A stretch of 35,229 bases of DNA, from NCBI RefSeq assembly GCF_003947455.1, contig NZ_QHJH01000068.1, positions 1 through 35,229 on the forward strand. Direction: 5' to 3'. The notes beneath the pieces were generated by a model. That model searched no databases and was not told the origin of the DNA. It worked only from the letters and a program-made list of their open reading frames with translations. Position numbers and translations under genes: made by a program. Of this stretch, positions 15,270-22,143 are shown piece after piece (position 1 is the first letter of the stretch; each line of letters begins with the position of its first letter). This stretch comes from Streptomyces sp. WAC 04229. Lineage in GTDB: Bacteria > Actinomycetota > Actinomycetes > Streptomycetales > Streptomycetaceae.

Positions 15270-15994
15270 GGCGAGGGCGGTTCCGGCCGGCCGGGGCCGC
15301 CCTGGCCGCCGTACTGCTCACCGGATGCGCCCAGTTCGCCGGCCCCGCCGGACACCCGGCCGCCGGGGAACCGGCCCGGGGCGGCGACCGGAGCGGCGAC
15401 CAGAACCGGAACCTCCCGCCCGTCGTGGACCACGTCCGCACCACCGACCGGGTCGTCTTCCTGACCTACGACGACGGCGCCGAGCGCGATCCCCGCTTCA
15501 CTGCCCTGGTCCGCGAGCGCCGCCTGCCCGTCACCCTGTTCCTCACCGACACCGTGGCCGGACCGGCGTACGGCCACTTCGCCGGGCTGCGCTCGGTGGG
15601 CGCGAGCCTGCAGAACCACACCCTGGACCACCGCTCCCTGCGGGGCCTGCCCTACGCCGGCCAGCGCGCCGAGATCTGCGGCCAGCAGACCAAGCTCAGG
15701 TCCCGCTTCGGCGTCCGCCCCCACCTCTTCCGCCCCCCGTACGGCACGTACGACACGACGACCCTGCGCGCCGCGGCCGACTGCGGCATCACGGCCGTGG
15801 TCATGTCGAGGGCGTCCCTGAACGCCGACGGCCACCTCGTCTACACCCGCGGCGAGCACCGCCTGCACCCCGGCGACATCGTGTCCGTGGACCTGACGGC
15901 CCATACGGAGCGTTTGCTGGAGACGATCGAGGAGCAGGGGCTGAGGGTGGGCAACTTGAACGACTACCTCACTTCCAGCCCGTCCGGCGTTTGA
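15266..15994 (+). CDS. Lipoprotein polysaccharide deacetylase, second of tandem pair
   Basis: A 242-aa paralogue of the upstream gene with a short linker. The signal peptide has lipobox LLTGC (Cys21). NodB motifs are TYDDGAERD, NHTLDH and RPPYGTYD. In the last motif the first gene's LTHFRG is SVDLTA here, so the C-terminal catalytic His may be lost or replaced by the His of AHTE. The GTG at 15266 overlaps the upstream stop. Its last residues, SSPSGV, are encoded inside a dispersed intergenic repeat, so the native C-terminus may have been replaced. The two products share a glycan-modifying role outside the membrane. Confidence 0.9.
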   Translation: MRRGRFRPAGAALAAVLLTGCAQFAGPAGHPAAGEPARGGDRSGDQNRNLPPVVDHVRTTDRVVFLTYDDGAERDPRFTALVRERRLPVTLFLTDTVAGPAYGHFAGLRSVGASLQNHTLDHRSLRGLPYAGQRAEICGQQTKLRSRFGVRPHLFRPPYGTYDTTTLRAAADCGITAVVMSRASLNADGHLVYTRGEHRLHPGDIVSVDLTAHTERLLETIEEQGLRVGNLNDYLTSSPSGV

Positions 15995-16046
15995 GGACGA
16001 GGCCGTTCAGGCCGAAAGGGGGGTCTGGGGGCGCAGCCCCCAGCGA
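15973..16046. repeat. Dispersed Streptomyces intergenic repeat
   Basis: The segment CCAGCCCGTCCGGCGTTTGA, then a GGACGAGGCCGTTCAGGCCG-type stretch and a GGGGTCTGGGGGCGCAGCCC-type hairpin, is a sequence I recognise as recurring hundreds of times in Streptomyces chromosomes, usually between genes. Here it supplies the stop codon and last residues of the second deacetylase. A BLAST against any Streptomyces genome would confirm this. Confidence 0.7.
16025..16043. terminator. Hairpin terminator after the deacetylase operon
   Basis: CTGGGGGC-GCA-GCCCCCAG forms a perfect 8-bp stem with a 3-nt loop, 31 bp after the stop. It is part of the dispersed repeat. There is no T run, as is usual in Streptomyces. 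Confidence 0.65.
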
Positions 16047-16118
16047 GGCCCACACCCACGCCGGATGCGCTCCACAGACCGGCGTTCACGCGAAAACCCG
16101 GCCGACGCGCCGCGGGCA

Positions 16119-16145
16119 TTGGCACTCCGCTTGACCGAGTGCTAA
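16119..16145. promoter_or_regulatory. CIRCE operator 1 (HrcA binding site)
   Basis: TTGGCACTC-N9-GAGTGCTAA differs by one base from the consensus TTAGCACTC-N9-GAGTGCTAA. It overlaps the candidate -35 (TTGACC, 16131-16136), so HrcA binding would block RNA polymerase. Confidence 0.95.
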
Positions 16146-16158
16146 TCGCAGTCATAGT
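16131..16158 (+). promoter_or_regulatory. Candidate groESL promoter
   Basis: TTGACC at 16131-16136 and CATAGT at 16153-16158 are separated by 16 bp (17 if ATAGTC is taken). This places the start site near 16165, between the two CIRCE elements. It looks like a housekeeping sigma promoter under HrcA control. Confidence 0.75.
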
Positions 16159-16165
16159 CTCGGCT

Positions 16166-16192
16166 CTGGCACTCCCCACTGGAGAGTGCCAA
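16166..16192. promoter_or_regulatory. CIRCE operator 2 (HrcA binding site)
   Basis: CTGGCACTC-N9-GAGTGCCAA is a second, slightly degenerate CIRCE. Its centre is 47 bp from the first, and it lies at or just after the transcription start. Two sites allow tighter heat-shock repression by HrcA. Confidence 0.92.
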
Positions 16193-16291
16193 CTACGCGA
16201 CGGGCAGGTCCGGCACCCGCGACGACGGATCCACCTGGTCGCCACCTCAGACAGTTAACCCCGTGAGATCTCCGAAGGGGGAGGTCGGATC

Positions 16292-16600
16292 GTGACGACC
16301 ACCAGCTCCAAGGTTGCCATCAAGCCGCTCGAGGACCGCATTGTGGTCCAGCCGCTCGACGCCGAGCAGACCACGGCTTCGGGCCTGGTCATTCCGGACA
16401 CCGCCAAGGAGAAGCCCCAGGAGGGCGTCGTCCTGGCCGTCGGCCCGGGCCGCTTCGAGGACGGCAACCGTCTTCCGCTCGACGTCAGCGTCGGCGACGT
16501 CGTGCTGTACAGCAAGTACGGCGGCACCGAGGTGAAGTACAACGGCGAGGAGTACCTCGTCCTCTCGGCCCGCGACGTGCTCGCGATCGTCGAGAAGTAG
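16292..16600 (+). CDS. groES: Co-chaperonin GroES
   Basis: A 102-aa heptameric lid of the GroEL cage. KPLEDRIVVQPLDAEQTTAS opens the fold and GLVIPDTAKEKPQEGVVLAV is the mobile loop/roof region. SVGDVVLYSKYGGTEVKYNG ends the beta barrel. The start is GTG 16292 with GGGGGAGG 8 nt upstream. It is first in the groES-groEL1 operon behind two CIRCE sites. A small hairpin sits on its stop codon. Confidence 0.98.
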   Translation: MTTTSSKVAIKPLEDRIVVQPLDAEQTTASGLVIPDTAKEKPQEGVVLAVGPGRFEDGNRLPLDVSVGDVVLYSKYGGTEVKYNGEEYLVLSARDVLAIVEK

Positions 16601-16616
16601 AAGTAGCTCCTACTTC
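16600..16616 (+). other. Intercistronic hairpin on the groES stop codon
   Basis: GAAGTAG-CTC-CTACTTC forms a perfect 7-bp stem with a 3-nt loop that starts within the groES stop codon. It is followed by an unusually AT-rich 115-bp gap before groEL. It could be an RNA processing or partial termination point separating groES and groEL1 levels. Confidence 0.5.
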
Positions 16617-16732
16617 ACCGAAGCACCTTGCTTTCCAGCTGCGCCCCTGGCTCCCGCGACCATAAAAAGCCGGGCGTCGGGGGCGCAGTTGCCGTATAAC
16701 CCCGAGATTTCCGGAAGAGGGCTCACGCTCCC

Positions 16733-18358
16733 ATGGCGAAGATCCTGAAGTTCGACGAGGACGCCCGTCGCGCCCTCGAGCGCGGCGTCAACAAGCTCGC
16801 CGACACCGTGAAGGTGACGATCGGCCCCAAGGGCCGCAACGTCGTCATCGACAAGAAGTTCGGCGCCCCCACCATCACCAACGACGGCGTCACCATCGCC
16901 CGCGAGGTCGAGGTCGAGGACCCGTACGAGAACCTCGGCGCCCAGCTGGTGAAGGAGGTGGCGACCAAGACCAACGACATCGCGGGTGACGGCACCACCA
17001 CCGCCACCGTGCTCGCCCAGGCGCTGGTCCGCGAGGGCCTGAAGAACGTCGCCGCCGGCGCCTCCCCGGCGCTGCTGAAGAAGGGCATCGACGCGGCCGT
17101 CGCCGCCGTGTCCGAGGACCTCCTCGCCACGGCCCGGCCGATCGACGAGAAGTCCGACATCGCCGCCGTCGCCGCGCTGTCCGCCCAGGACCAGCAGGTC
17201 GGCGAGCTGATCGCCGAGGCGATGGACAAGGTCGGCAAGGACGGTGTCATCACCGTCGAGGAGTCCAACACCTTCGGTCTGGAGCTGGACTTCACCGAGG
17301 GCATGGCCTTCGACAAGGGCTACCTGTCGCCGTACTTCGTGACGGACCAGGAGCGCATGGAGGCCGTCCTCGAGGACCCGTACATCCTGATCAACCAGGG
17401 CAAGATCTCCTCCATCGCGGACCTGCTGCCGCTGCTGGAGAAGGTCATCCAGGCCAACGCCTCCAAGCCGCTGCTGATCATCGCCGAGGACCTGGAGGGC
17501 GAGGCGCTCTCCACCCTCGTCGTCAACAAGATCCGCGGCACCTTCAACGCCGTCGCGGTGAAGGCCCCGGGCTTCGGCGACCGCCGCAAGGCGATGCTCC
17601 AGGACATGGCGGTCCTCACCGGCGCCACGGTCATCTCCGAGGAGGTCGGCCTCAAGCTCGACCAGGTCGGCCTGGACGTGCTCGGCACCGCCCGCCGCAT
17701 CACCGTCACCAAGGACGACACCACGATCGTCGACGGTGCCGGCAAGCGCGACGAGGTCGAGGGCCGCATCAACCAGATCAAGGCCGAGATCGAGTCCACG
17801 GACTCCGACTGGGACCGCGAGAAGCTCCAGGAGCGCCTCGCGAAGCTGGCCGGCGGCGTGTGCGTGATCAAGGTCGGCGCCGCCACCGAGGTGGAGCTGA
17901 AGGAGCGCAAGCACCGTCTGGAGGACGCCATCTCCGCGACCCGCGCCGCGGTCGAGGAGGGCATCGTCTCCGGTGGTGGCTCCGCGCTGGTCCACGCCGT
18001 CAAGGTGCTGGACGGCAACCTGGGCAAGACCGGCGACGAGGCCACGGGTGTCGCGGTCGTCCGCCGCGCCGCCGTCGAGCCGCTGCGCTGGATCGCCGAG
18101 AACGCCGGCCTGGAGGGCTACGTCATCACCTCCAAGGTCGCCGAGCTGGACAAGGGCCAGGGCTTCAACGCCGCCACCGGCGAGTACGGCGACCTGGTCA
18201 AGGCCGGCGTCATCGACCCGGTGAAGGTCACCCGCTCCGCCCTGGAGAACGCGGCCTCCATCGCCTCCCTCCTCCTGACGACCGAGACCCTGGTCGTCGA
18301 GAAGAAGGAAGAGGAAGAGCCGGCCGCCGCGGGCCACGGCCACGGGCACGCCCACTAG
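16733..18358 (+). CDS. groEL1: Chaperonin GroEL1 with His-rich tail
   Basis: A 541-aa Hsp60 ring chaperonin. It has KVTIGPKGRNVVIDKKFG, the nucleotide-binding DIAGDGTTTATVLAQ with its catalytic Asp, and GGVCVIKVGAATEVELKERK. The C-terminal equatorial domain includes VEEGIVSGGGSALV. The tail ends in GHGHGHAH rather than the Gly-Gly-Met repeats of GroEL2. This marks it as the groES-linked GroEL1 paralogue of Actinobacteria; a GGM-tailed GroEL2 would be expected elsewhere on the chromosome. The ATG at 16733 has AGAGGG upstream. It is co-transcribed with groES under HrcA and ends at a strong terminator. Confidence 0.98.
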   Translation: MAKILKFDEDARRALERGVNKLADTVKVTIGPKGRNVVIDKKFGAPTITNDGVTIAREVEVEDPYENLGAQLVKEVATKTNDIAGDGTTTATVLAQALVREGLKNVAAGASPALLKKGIDAAVAAVSEDLLATARPIDEKSDIAAVAALSAQDQQVGELIAEAMDKVGKDGVITVEESNTFGLELDFTEGMAFDKGYLSPYFVTDQERMEAVLEDPYILINQGKISSIADLLPLLEKVIQANASKPLLIIAEDLEGEALSTLVVNKIRGTFNAVAVKAPGFGDRRKAMLQDMAVLTGATVISEEVGLKLDQVGLDVLGTARRITVTKDDTTIVDGAGKRDEVEGRINQIKAEIESTDSDWDREKLQERLAKLAGGVCVIKVGAATEVELKERKHRLEDAISATRAAVEEGIVSGGGSALVHAVKVLDGNLGKTGDEATGVAVVRRAAVEPLRWIAENAGLEGYVITSKVAELDKGQGFNAATGEYGDLVKAGVIDPVKVTRSALENAASIASLLLTTETLVVEKKEEEEPAAAGHGHGHAH

Positions 18359-18374
18359 GCGCTGCGCTGAGCCG

Positions 18375-18414
18375 AACGGTGCCCAGTGCCCCTACGGGGG
18401 TGCTGGGCACCGTT
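18375..18414. terminator. Strong terminator after groEL1
   Basis: The arms AACGGTGCCCAG and CTGGGCACCGTT pair perfectly, with an inner GCCCC-TAC-GGGGG helix. The base of the stem lies 17 bp after the groEL1 stop. Confidence 0.9.
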
Positions 18415-18474
18415 GCGTTCACCCGACGTACCGGGTTCGCGTCTGCCCGGCGGGTTCTGGGCCGGGGCGGCACC

Positions 18475-18515
18475 GTCGTGGTTGCTCGCGCAGTTCCCCG
18501 CGCCCCTTACGGGGC
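18475..18515. repeat. Second type of dispersed Streptomyces repeat
   Basis: The core CGCAGTTCCCCGCGCCCC followed by TTACGGGGCG is a sequence I recognise as widespread between Streptomyces genes. Here it supplies the stop codon of the minus-strand gene remnant at 18507-18718. A genome search for the core would confirm copy number. Confidence 0.65.
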
Positions 18516-18718
18516 GATCCCCTTGTCGACGTACTCCTCGACGCGTCCGGCGGCCTTCCCGGTGAACCCCTGGGACAGCTCGACCTTGAAATCGCCGGCG
18601 TACACGTCCTCCTTGATGTCGAGGACGTCCCGCCGGGCCAGGCGGGCGCCGCGTGGTGTGGCGCTGAAACGGAAGGTCAAGCAGGCGACGGCCGTCTGTC
18701 GCGGTGGTCGGTCACACC
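18507..18718 (-). pseudogene. Mosaic gene remnant: HATPase-like piece joined to PglY/DUF499-like ATPase N-terminus
   Basis: A ~69-codon open stretch on the minus strand has no ATG or GTG start and a stop inside a dispersed repeat. Its first part (AVACLTFRFSATPRGARLAR) resembles the opening of Streptomyces HATPase_c ATP-binding regulators. It then switches to RDVLDIKEDVYAGDFKVELS, then QGFTG...RVEEYV. This fits the N-terminal pattern I recall for PglY/DUF499-type phage-resistance ATPases (R-D-V-x-D-I-x-E-x-V-x-x-x-D-F ... Y-V-V-T), but breaks off as DKGIAP-stop before the P-loop. A GTG at 18715 overlaps the stop of the upstream 415-aa gene (GTGA) but its frame closes after 12 codons, as if the true downstream gene had been disrupted. 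Identification is tentative. Confidence 0.5.
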
Positions 18719-19959
18719 AGCCCGCTCAGCGGCAGGATGCGCTCACCGAGCCGCCCCCGCAGCCTGCCCCCGGCGATGTCGGCCTCGGTGAGCCAGCCCG
18801 TGGCGACCAGCACCTCGGCGTGCTCGGCGACGTCCTCGGGCCGCAGGCCACAGAACGAGGCGACCGCGTCCAGGCCGACACCGTCGCCGGCGGCGCCTTC
18901 GACCCGCTCTCCGAGACGCCCGTCGGGACGGCTGTGGGCGGCGGTGTACACGGCGAGGAGCCGGGTGGCGGCGCCCGCCTTCTTCTTCCGGAGCTTCCGG
19001 TCGCCCACCACCTTCTGCGCCCACCCCGACAACCGTGCCCGGGTGACCTTGCCGAAGGGAAGCGGGCGCGTCTCGGCGGGCAGTAGCGAGGGGACGGTGA
19101 CCTGGGTGGGCTCCTCGGGCCGGGAGTCCAGCGCGTCGGCGACGTCGACCCCCTCCGGCAGACGCAGCCAGCCGACGTCGACGAGTTCCTGGACCACCCG
19201 CTCGGCGTCGCCCTGCAGCCAGCCGGCGAGATCCTGCCCGGTCACGTTCCCGGTGCCGGCGCGCGCGGACCGCAGGGAGAGCATGAGCACCGCGAGCCTC
19301 GCCTCGGCCCCGGGGAGCGGGGCGTGGACCCGGACGTGCTCCAGCACCCTACGGGCGTGGGCGCCCTGCCCCCGGGTCAGCAAGCGCTCGACGACCGGCC
19401 CGCCACCGTCGACCTCGATGCCGAGGCGGTTGGCGTTCATCTCGCGGGTGGTCCGCGCCGCGGCCTCCGCCCGTACGGCCTCCTCCCGCAGGGACGCGTC
19501 GTCGGTGACGTCGGCCCACAGCGCGAAGGCGCGGGCCTTGCGGTCGTGGAGTTCGGCGAGGACGGCGAGATCCGGTTCGGGGCGCCGCTGGTACGCGCGG
19601 AACGCGTCCCCGAGTTCGGTCAGCTCCAGCCGCAGCACGTCGGGCTGGAGGTCGTGCGGCACGATCCGCTGCGCGATCTTGCCCCACCGCCCCGCACCCA
19701 GGTGCCCGGCAGGGACACCACCGGGCCGGGGACGCGGGGCGGGCCGGGCGCGCGGGACGGACGCAGCCCCGGCGCCGGCCGCCTCGGGGCGCCCCGAGGC
19801 GGGAAACGCCGACGGCGGCCCGCCGGCCCCGGGGGCGTCGGAGAACATCACCGACCCCCCACCGGTCACCGCGCCCCGATCCGGCTTCCCCCTGCCCTGA
19901 GGCCCGCCGTCGGCGCCCTCGACGAACCGTCCGCCCCGGTCACCCGTGCCCGCGCTCAC
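18712..19959 (-). CDS. Hypothetical protein, 415 aa, with helical/winged-helix-like C-terminal part
   Basis: The GTG at 19959 has GAAGGTGG ~8 nt upstream. Residues 1-95 are Gly/Pro/Ala-rich and low complexity. From ~95 a compact region begins (GRWGKIAQRIVPHDLQPDVL). Helices follow with several basic patches (KVTRARLSGWAQKVVGDRKL, then RKKKAGAATRLLAVYTAAHS) and two short segments that look like winged-helix modules (WLQGDAERVVQELVDVGWLR; VASFCGLRPEDVAEHAEVLV, then ATGWLTEAD). No P-loop, nuclease or methylase motif was seen. The downstream GTGA overlap implies a coupled partner gene that is now only a remnant. It is divergent from the HEPN-like fragment. It could be the regulatory or DNA-binding subunit of a defence-type cassette, which is inference. 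Confidence 0.75.
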   Translation of the reverse strand: MSAGTGDRGGRFVEGADGGPQGRGKPDRGAVTGGGSVMFSDAPGAGGPPSAFPASGRPEAAGAGAASVPRARPAPRPRPGGVPAGHLGAGRWGKIAQRIVPHDLQPDVLRLELTELGDAFRAYQRRPEPDLAVLAELHDRKARAFALWADVTDDASLREEAVRAEAAARTTREMNANRLGIEVDGGGPVVERLLTRGQGAHARRVLEHVRVHAPLPGAEARLAVLMLSLRSARAGTGNVTGQDLAGWLQGDAERVVQELVDVGWLRLPEGVDVADALDSRPEEPTQVTVPSLLPAETRPLPFGKVTRARLSGWAQKVVGDRKLRKKKAGAATRLLAVYTAAHSRPDGRLGERVEGAAGDGVGLDAVASFCGLRPEDVAEHAEVLVATGWLTEADIAGGRLRGRLGERILPLSGLV

Positions 19960-20123
19960 CCGATGCCACCTTCTCCCTTTGCCGGCCTGCTACCTCCCGC
20001 CCGCTGCGGGCGCAGCCACCTGACGCTACGTTTCCCATCGCATCCGCCGGCGAGGGACCGGAATGGACCACACGTTCGGGTGACGCTCCCGTGCGTGCAC
20101 CGGAGCCGGGCCATCCGAGTGAC

Positions 20124-20396
20124 ATGAGCCCTAAGAGCCGTGCCGTGCAGGTGAATTCAGAACAGCACCACTTCGCCCACGCGGCCACGCGCCACTACAA
20201 GGACGCCGTCTTCCTGATGGACGCGGCACGGCTGCCGAACGCCGACCACCACTTCGGCGTGGCGGTGGAATGCGCCCTCTCCTGCTCCCAGCGGAAACCG
20301 GATGTGCGCGGCTGGAACCAGCCTTCCCGGGTGACGGGAGTTGTCGGCTTGGGAGCGGCTGGCACCAAGCACCTCCGGGGCGGCTGCGGCGAATGA
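20124..20396 (+). pseudogene. Truncated HEPN-like ORF
   Basis: The first ~50 codons encode EQHHFAHAATRHYKDAVFLM, then DAARLPNADHHFGVAVECAL, the opening two helices of a HEPN/SAV_6107-like domain (pattern: R-H-Y-x-D-A ... L-x-N-A-D-x-x-x-G-x-A-x-E-C-A-L-K). Where homologues should continue with further helices and the RNase-type R-x4-6-H motif, the sequence becomes unrelated (SCSQRKPDVRGWNQPSRV) and stops after 90 codons. Start ATG 20124. The promoter region (19960-20123) is shared with the divergent 415-aa gene. It is best read as a decayed toxin- or defence-type HEPN gene. Confidence 0.55.
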
Positions 20397-20524
20397 GGAG
20401 AGCTCTGCGACAACTGCCCGAACCCTCTCAATGACAGGAGCAGCATCCTGGTCCGCACATACGACAGCCGGTCCGGAGCCGGTTGCCCGGCCGATGACGA
20501 AGGGACGTCGCTCGTCCCCTCCTC
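20397..20524. other. Atypical-composition segment after the HEPN remnant
   Basis: The GC content is visibly lower than its surroundings. On the minus strand a stop-free frame (e.g. PFVIGRATGSGPAVVCADQD, then AAPVIERVRAVVAELSSFAA) runs through it into the SDR gene's C-terminal codons in another frame. Third positions are mixed, unlike native genes. No family was recognised. It may be foreign relic sequence belonging to the disrupted locus. Confidence 0.3.
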
Positions 20525-21298
20525 TTACTGCGGCCCGTACTTCCGCCCCGTCCGTGAGCTGATCCCGCCCAGCATCCCCCGCGGGACCAGCTTCGCCGCG
20601 CCCATCAGGGTCTTGTAGCGGGGGTCCGGGATGGAGAGGGACTTGCCTCGGGAGAGGTCGTCCAGGGCCGCGGCGACTACCTTGTCCGCGTCGAGCCACA
20701 TCCAGTTCGGGATGTTGTCCGTGCCCATGCCGGCCCGCTCGTGGAACTCCGTGCGGACGAAGCCGGGGGCCAGGGCCATCAGGCGGACGCCGCTGCCGGC
20801 CAGGTCCTTCGCCACGCCCTGGGTGAACTGCACGACCCACGCCTTGGACGCGCCGTAGGTGCCGCGCGGCACGAAGGCGGCGACCGAGGCGACGTTGACG
20901 ACGCCGCCGCGACCGCGCTCCCGCATCGGCTCCACCGCCGCCGAGGTCAGCCGCAGCACCGCCTCGCAGTGCACCTTGAGCATGGTCAGCTCGTCGGCCA
21001 TGGAGACGTCGAGGAACTTGCCCTTGTTGCCGAAGCCGGCGTTGTTGATCAGCAGGTCGACGGGGTGCCTGCGCTCGCCCAGCCGGGTGGCCACCGCCTC
21101 GATGCCGGCGTCCGTGGACAGGTCGGCCGTCAGCACCTCCGCCTCGATGCCGTGCCGGTCGTGCAGCTCGGTGGCCTGTTCGTGCAGCCGCTTGGTGTCG
21201 CGGGCCACCAGCACCAGGTTGTGTCCGTCGGCCGCCAGCCGCCGGGCGAACGCGGCGCCGATGCCCGCCGTCGATCCCGTAATCAATGCCGTTGTCAT
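20525..21298 (-). CDS. Short-chain dehydrogenase/reductase (SDR)
   Basis: A 257-aa classical SDR. The cofactor loop TGSTAGIG lies at residues 8-15, followed by LLINNAGFG, the catalytic Ser in NVASVAAFV and YGASK with the Tyr-Lys pair. VARD after the second strand suggests an NADP(H) preference. The C-terminal DPRYKTLMGAAKLVPRGMLG is membrane-adjacent in some homologues. Start ATG 21298. No pathway partner is adjacent; the substrate is unknown. Confidence 0.93.
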   Translation of the reverse strand: MTTALITGSTAGIGAAFARRLAADGHNLVLVARDTKRLHEQATELHDRHGIEAEVLTADLSTDAGIEAVATRLGERRHPVDLLINNAGFGNKGKFLDVSMADELTMLKVHCEAVLRLTSAAVEPMRERGRGGVVNVASVAAFVPRGTYGASKAWVVQFTQGVAKDLAGSGVRLMALAPGFVRTEFHERAGMGTDNIPNWMWLDADKVVAAALDDLSRGKSLSIPDPRYKTLMGAAKLVPRGMLGGISSRTGRKYGPQ

Positions 21299-21393
21299 GG
21301 CGCAAGGTTAGGGGGCGAAGTGGAGGGGCCCCCTTCGCTCACCGGTCCCGCCACCGGTGAAGGGCCGGTGAAGAAAGGACTGGTGAGGAGCGG

Positions 21394-22062
21394 TCAGCCG
21401 CCGTACCTCGCCACGTACTTCCGCGCCTGCGCCAGAGCCTCCGGGTGCAGCGCCCCGTCGGCCGCGAGCAGCCGGGGCAGCAGCTCCCGCTGGGTGGTGA
21501 CGGCCCGGAACTGCAGGGCCACCGTCACCTCGTGGTCGGGCCGGTGCACGATGCGGACCGGGTCGCCCGCCCGTATCTCGCCGGGCTCCACCACCCGGAA
21601 GTACGCGCCCGGCGCGGCCTTCTCCGTGAAGCGCTTCACCCAGCGCCGCTCACCCAGGTGGCCCTGGAAGGTGCGGCAGGGGATGCGTCCGGAGGTCACT
21701 TCGAGCAGCAGGTCGGGACCGACCCGCCAGCGCTCGCCGATCAGGGCCCCGGAGACGTCCAGGCCCGTGGTGGTGAGGTTCTCGCCGAACGAGCCGCTGG
21801 GCAGCGCACGGCCCAGTTCGCGTTCCCAGTCGTCCAGGTCCTCGCGGGCCACCGCGTAGACCGCCTGGTCCTCGCCGCCGTGGTGACGCGTGTCGCACAC
21901 CGTGTCGCCGGCCAGCCCGCTCGCCCCGACGCCCTTCGGCCCGGGCGCCGCCACCCGCACGGGGCCGTCGGCCGGCCGCTTGTCGATGCCGGTGATGCCC
22001 TCCGGGTGGTCCGTGTACGGCACGGACTTCGCGCGGCCGAGGTTGACAGACAGAAGCTTCAT
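21394..22062 (-). CDS. MOSC-domain protein (YiiM-like)
   Basis: A 222-aa protein. ATG 22062 (MKLLSVNLG) was chosen over the TTG at 22080. The MOSC core includes DTRHHGGEDQAVYAVAREDL, FGENLTTTGLDV and the conserved cysteine in SGRIPCRTFQGHLGERRWVK. This is the fold of molybdenum cofactor sulfurase C-termini and YiiM, which handle sulfur or molybdopterin ligands and reduce N-hydroxylated compounds. It is divergent from the LysR gene, which may regulate it. Confidence 0.9.
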   Translation of the reverse strand: MKLLSVNLGRAKSVPYTDHPEGITGIDKRPADGPVRVAAPGPKGVGASGLAGDTVCDTRHHGGEDQAVYAVAREDLDDWERELGRALPSGSFGENLTTTGLDVSGALIGERWRVGPDLLLEVTSGRIPCRTFQGHLGERRWVKRFTEKAAPGAYFRVVEPGEIRAGDPVRIVHRPDHEVTVALQFRAVTTQRELLPRLLAADGALHPEALAQARKYVARYGG

Positions 22063-22085
22063 GGCCGAACGGTAGGACAATCCTC

Positions 22086-22127
22086 GTCAAAGTGTCGACG
22101 CGGTATTCGGCGTTCGGTCAAAGGGTC
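22086..22127. repeat. Near-identical 11-bp direct repeats in the MOSC/lysR divergent promoter
   Basis: GTCAAAGTGTC at 22086-22096 and GTCAAAGGGTC at 22117-22127 have a 31-bp period, close to three helical turns. They lie in the 81-bp gap between the divergent genes, so they are candidate sites for the LysR protein. TATCCT at 22131-22136 could be the -10 of a leaderless lysR mRNA. Confidence 0.4.
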
Positions 22128-22143
22128 ACTTATCCTCGGGGGT

